From: an uncultured bacterium
GTDB lineage: Bacteria > Bacillota_I > Bacilli_A > RF39 > UBA660
Length of the DNA stretch: 7,892 nt
Reading direction: 5' to 3'
NCBI GenBank assembly: GCA_949285775.1
Contig: CASEAD010000022.1
Coordinates: 1 to 7,892, forward strand
Shown here: positions 5,656 through 7,892 of the stretch, in pieces
How the letters are laid out: each line of letters begins with the position of its first letter
Numbering within the stretch: position 1 is the first letter of the stretch
The notes under the pieces: model-generated
Told to the model about the DNA's origin: nothing
Database searches by the model: none
Seen by the model: the letters and a program-made list of their open reading frames with translations, nothing else
Position numbers and translations under genes: made by a program

Positions 5656-7818
5656 CTATCTAATCATTCTATCCACACTCAAAGTAAAAGATAAATTAGC
5701 TAAAGAATCAATAAACTTATTTAACTTCTCCGTATTCTCTACTAAAACAGTCAAACTATATACCTTATATTCACTCTTATTTATAGTAGAAATACTATCT
5801 ATAATAATATTATTTAAACTAGCCTTAGTAATAATATCAAGTAAATTATCCGAAGTATTAGTATGAATAATTAAATCAGTAAAATATTTCTTACCAGGAT
5901 TTTCATCCCATCTAACATTAATAAGTCTCTCTTCAACATCAATAATATTACGACAATTACTCCTATGAACAGTAATACCAGATCCCTTAGTAATATAACC
6001 AATAATATGATCTCCTGGTATGGGCTTACAACAACCACTCAAATTAACCTTAATATCTGAAAATCCATCAACCAAAATATCATTCTTACCACTACCCTGC
6101 TTAAACTGAGTCTCATTTATCCTAGTAGCAATATCCTCTTCCTCATTACCCTTATTAAACATTCTAATAATAGACTGAGCTGTATATTTCCCCTTACCAA
6201 TTTCTATATATAACTCATTCAAACTATCTAACTTTAATTCTTCTAATACCCCTTCCATATCTTTACTATTTAAAGTATCATTAATTGGCATATCATTCTT
6301 TCTAAACTCATTAGCAAGTAACTCCTGCCCACGAGACAAACTATCATCTTTCTCTAACTTACTAAAATAAGACCTTATCTTATTCCTCGCCTGACTAGTC
6401 TTAACAAAATTAAGCCAATCCTTATTAGGCCCCCTGCTAACTTTACTAGTATTAACCTTAATTATATCCCCAGTCTTAAGCTGATAATCCAAAGGAACTA
6501 TATTGTCATTAACAATCGCCCCAACTATAGCGTTCCCTACCTCTGTATGAACCTTATAAGCAAAATCAACCGGCGTAGCCCCAACAGGAAGCTCAATAAC
6601 ATCTCCCTTAGGAGTATATACAAATATAGATTCATTAGTCAAAACATCTTGCTTAATAGAATTAATAAACTCCTCAGGTGTATTACTATCCTCATTAAGC
6701 TCAATAATACTCCTAAATATTTGTAACTTCTGCTCCATACTATCCTTACTAGCCCGAACACCACTACCATGCTCCTTATAAGACCAATGCGAAGCAATAC
6801 CATACTCAGCAACCCTATTCATCTCATAAGTCCTAATCTGTATCTCAAATAACTTACCATCAACTCCAAACACTGTCGTATGTAAAGACTGATACAAATT
6901 AGTCTTAGGCATTGCAATATAATCTTTAAATCTATGTGGAACAGGCTTATATTTAGAATGAATTAACCCCAAAACCAAATAACATTCCTGTTCAGTCTCC
7001 ACCAACACACGAAGAGCAAGAATATCATATATATCATTAAATTTCTTCCCCTTACTCATCTTATTATAAATACTATAAATACTCTTACTCCTACCCTTTA
7101 TTTCATGATTAATATTATGTTCATTTAAAAGAGTAGAAACCTCATTAAGCATCTTCCCAACATCTTCATCCATCTCAGTCTTCTTCGTATTAAGCCTCTC
7201 TACAATATCAAAATAAGCATCAGGTTTTAAATATCTAAGCGATAAATCTTCTAACTCACTCTTTAACTTATTAATACCAAGTCTATGCGCTACCGGAGTA
7301 AGAATCTCTAACGTCTCCCTAGCCTTCTTCTTCTGCCTCTCTTCTGTCATAACATATAAAGTCCTCATATTATGAAGCCTATCCGCTAACTTAATAATAA
7401 TAACCCTAACATCTTCTGATAAACCAACCAATATCTTCCTCTGATTAGCAACCATCTGCTCTGAACTACTAGAAAAATGTAATCTATTAATCTTAGTAAC
7501 ACCATCTACTAAATTAGCAATCTCATCTCCAAATAACTCTGCAATCTCTTCCTTAGTACTATCAGAATCCTCTATCGTATCATGAAGTAATGCCGCCGCC
7601 ATACAATAACAATCAGCATTAATATCCGTTAATATCATCGCCACATTCAAAGGATGAGTAATATAATCATCCCCACTTATCCTCTTCTGCCCAAAATGTT
7701 TCTTAAAAGCATAATCATAAGCCCTATTAATCAAATCAATATGATCAATATCATCATCATATAACTTAAACTTATTAATAACATCATTAATAGTAATACT
7801 CCTCTGCTTTTCATCCAT
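5656..7818 (-). CDS. rel: Bifunctional (p)ppGpp synthetase/hydrolase Rel (RelA/SpoT homologue)
   Basis: This is the stringent-response enzyme: it makes (p)ppGpp from ATP and GDP/GTP on starved ribosomes, and hydrolyses it. All standard domains are present in 720 residues, the usual long-RSH size. The HD hydrolase domain (about 30-180) has H55, HDTIED at 79-84 and D146 in KLADRLHN, so it should be active. The synthetase domain (about 230-350) has GRSKS at 242-246, RFKD at 296-299 (the RXKD form found in bifunctional enzymes rather than the EXDD of RelA), YQSLHTT at 309-315 and FEIQIRT at 324-330. TGS spans about 397-457. The zinc-finger/RIS region has C596, C597, H618 and C622. ACT spans about 645-720. 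The start is ATG 7816-7818, with a weak site (GGAAG nine bases upstream; AGGG too close) and no better in-frame start in the window. Confidence 0.97.
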   Translation of the reverse strand: MDEKQRSITINDVINKFKLYDDDIDHIDLINRAYDYAFKKHFGQKRISGDDYITHPLNVAMILTDINADCYCMAAALLHDTIEDSDSTKEEIAELFGDEIANLVDGVTKINRLHFSSSSEQMVANQRKILVGLSEDVRVIIIKLADRLHNMRTLYVMTEERQKKKARETLEILTPVAHRLGINKLKSELEDLSLRYLKPDAYFDIVERLNTKKTEMDEDVGKMLNEVSTLLNEHNINHEIKGRSKSIYSIYNKMSKGKKFNDIYDILALRVLVETEQECYLVLGLIHSKYKPVPHRFKDYIAMPKTNLYQSLHTTVFGVDGKLFEIQIRTYEMNRVAEYGIASHWSYKEHGSGVRASKDSMEQKLQIFRSIIELNEDSNTPEEFINSIKQDVLTNESIFVYTPKGDVIELPVGATPVDFAYKVHTEVGNAIVGAIVNDNIVPLDYQLKTGDIIKVNTSKVSRGPNKDWLNFVKTSQARNKIRSYFSKLEKDDSLSRGQELLANEFRKNDMPINDTLNSKDMEGVLEELKLDSLNELYIEIGKGKYTAQSIIRMFNKGNEEEDIATRINETQFKQGSGKNDILVDGFSDIKVNLSGCCKPIPGDHIIGYITKGSGITVHRSNCRNIIDVEERLINVRWDENPGKKYFTDLIIHTNTSDNLLDIITKASLNNIIIDSISTINKSEYKVYSLTVLVENTEKLNKFIDSLANLSFTLSVDRMIR

Positions 7819-7844
7819 CCCTAACCACTTCCATTCATAATAAA

Positions 7845-7873
7845 ATATTACTACTTAATTAATTTTAAATCAA
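7845..7873 (-). promoter_or_regulatory. Candidate promoter of rel
   Basis: The minus strand carries TTGATT (7873-7868), a 17-bp spacer and TAATAT (7850-7845), a reasonable sigma-A-type pair. The start would lie near 7838, about 20 bases before the rel ATG at 7818. The spacing is ideal, but both hexamers are only partial matches in very AT-rich DNA. Confidence 0.45.
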
Positions 7874-7892
7874 TACTTATAAACAAAAAAGA

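Noticed and set aside
84..7818. Alternative genetic code (TGA as Trp), suggested by all six stops being TAA or TAG
   Set aside because: Genes reach full family length under the standard code and the Trp codons checked are TGG. Six stops without TGA is unremarkable in DNA this AT-rich.

Overview
The window is AT-rich DNA (roughly 30% GC by eye) from a walled low-GC Gram-positive bacterium (Firmicutes/Bacillota type). The support is a long bifunctional Rel-type (p)ppGpp enzyme, a PBP5-type D,D-carboxypeptidase with a signal peptide, a membrane-anchored peptidoglycan amidase, AGGAGG-type ribosome sites and U-tract terminators. No species can be named; an uncultured gut Firmicute would fit. The long frames reach family length with TGA untouched as a sense codon, and the Trp codons checked are TGG, so the standard bacterial code fits.

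Layout from left to right. Positions 84-1528 (minus) hold an AlbA_2 / GHKL-like ATPase gene (COG2865 type) split into two frames by a -1 shift at 1029-1037. Restoring the frame gives about 481 continuous residues. Positions 1529-1775 carry the candidate promoter of that gene, an unexplained cluster of CCGAACT-type direct and inverted repeats, and the terminator of the next gene. Positions 1776-3041 (minus) encode the D-alanyl-D-alanine carboxypeptidase. It is divergent from an unrecognised cytoplasmic protein at 3155-4192 (plus), and the 113-bp gap carries back-to-back extended -10 promoters. That plus-strand gene converges on the N-acetylmuramoyl-L-alanine amidase at 4226-5536 (minus), with one perfect 11-bp hairpin terminator between them. 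Positions 5656-7818 (minus) encode Rel, with its own candidate promoter at the right edge and a terminator behind it.

The core is housekeeping: stringent response plus peptidoglycan remodelling. Rel and the amidase sit together as relA and yrvJ do in Bacillus subtilis, but without the dtd gene that lies between them there. The left end is the accessory part. The items most worth checking are the frameshift with a textbook slippery heptamer, the repeat cluster at 1605-1690, and the orphan protein with internal TG / KRYxI repeats. I found no clear sign of a complete new multi-gene system, and no tRNA, rRNA, CRISPR array or insertion sequence.
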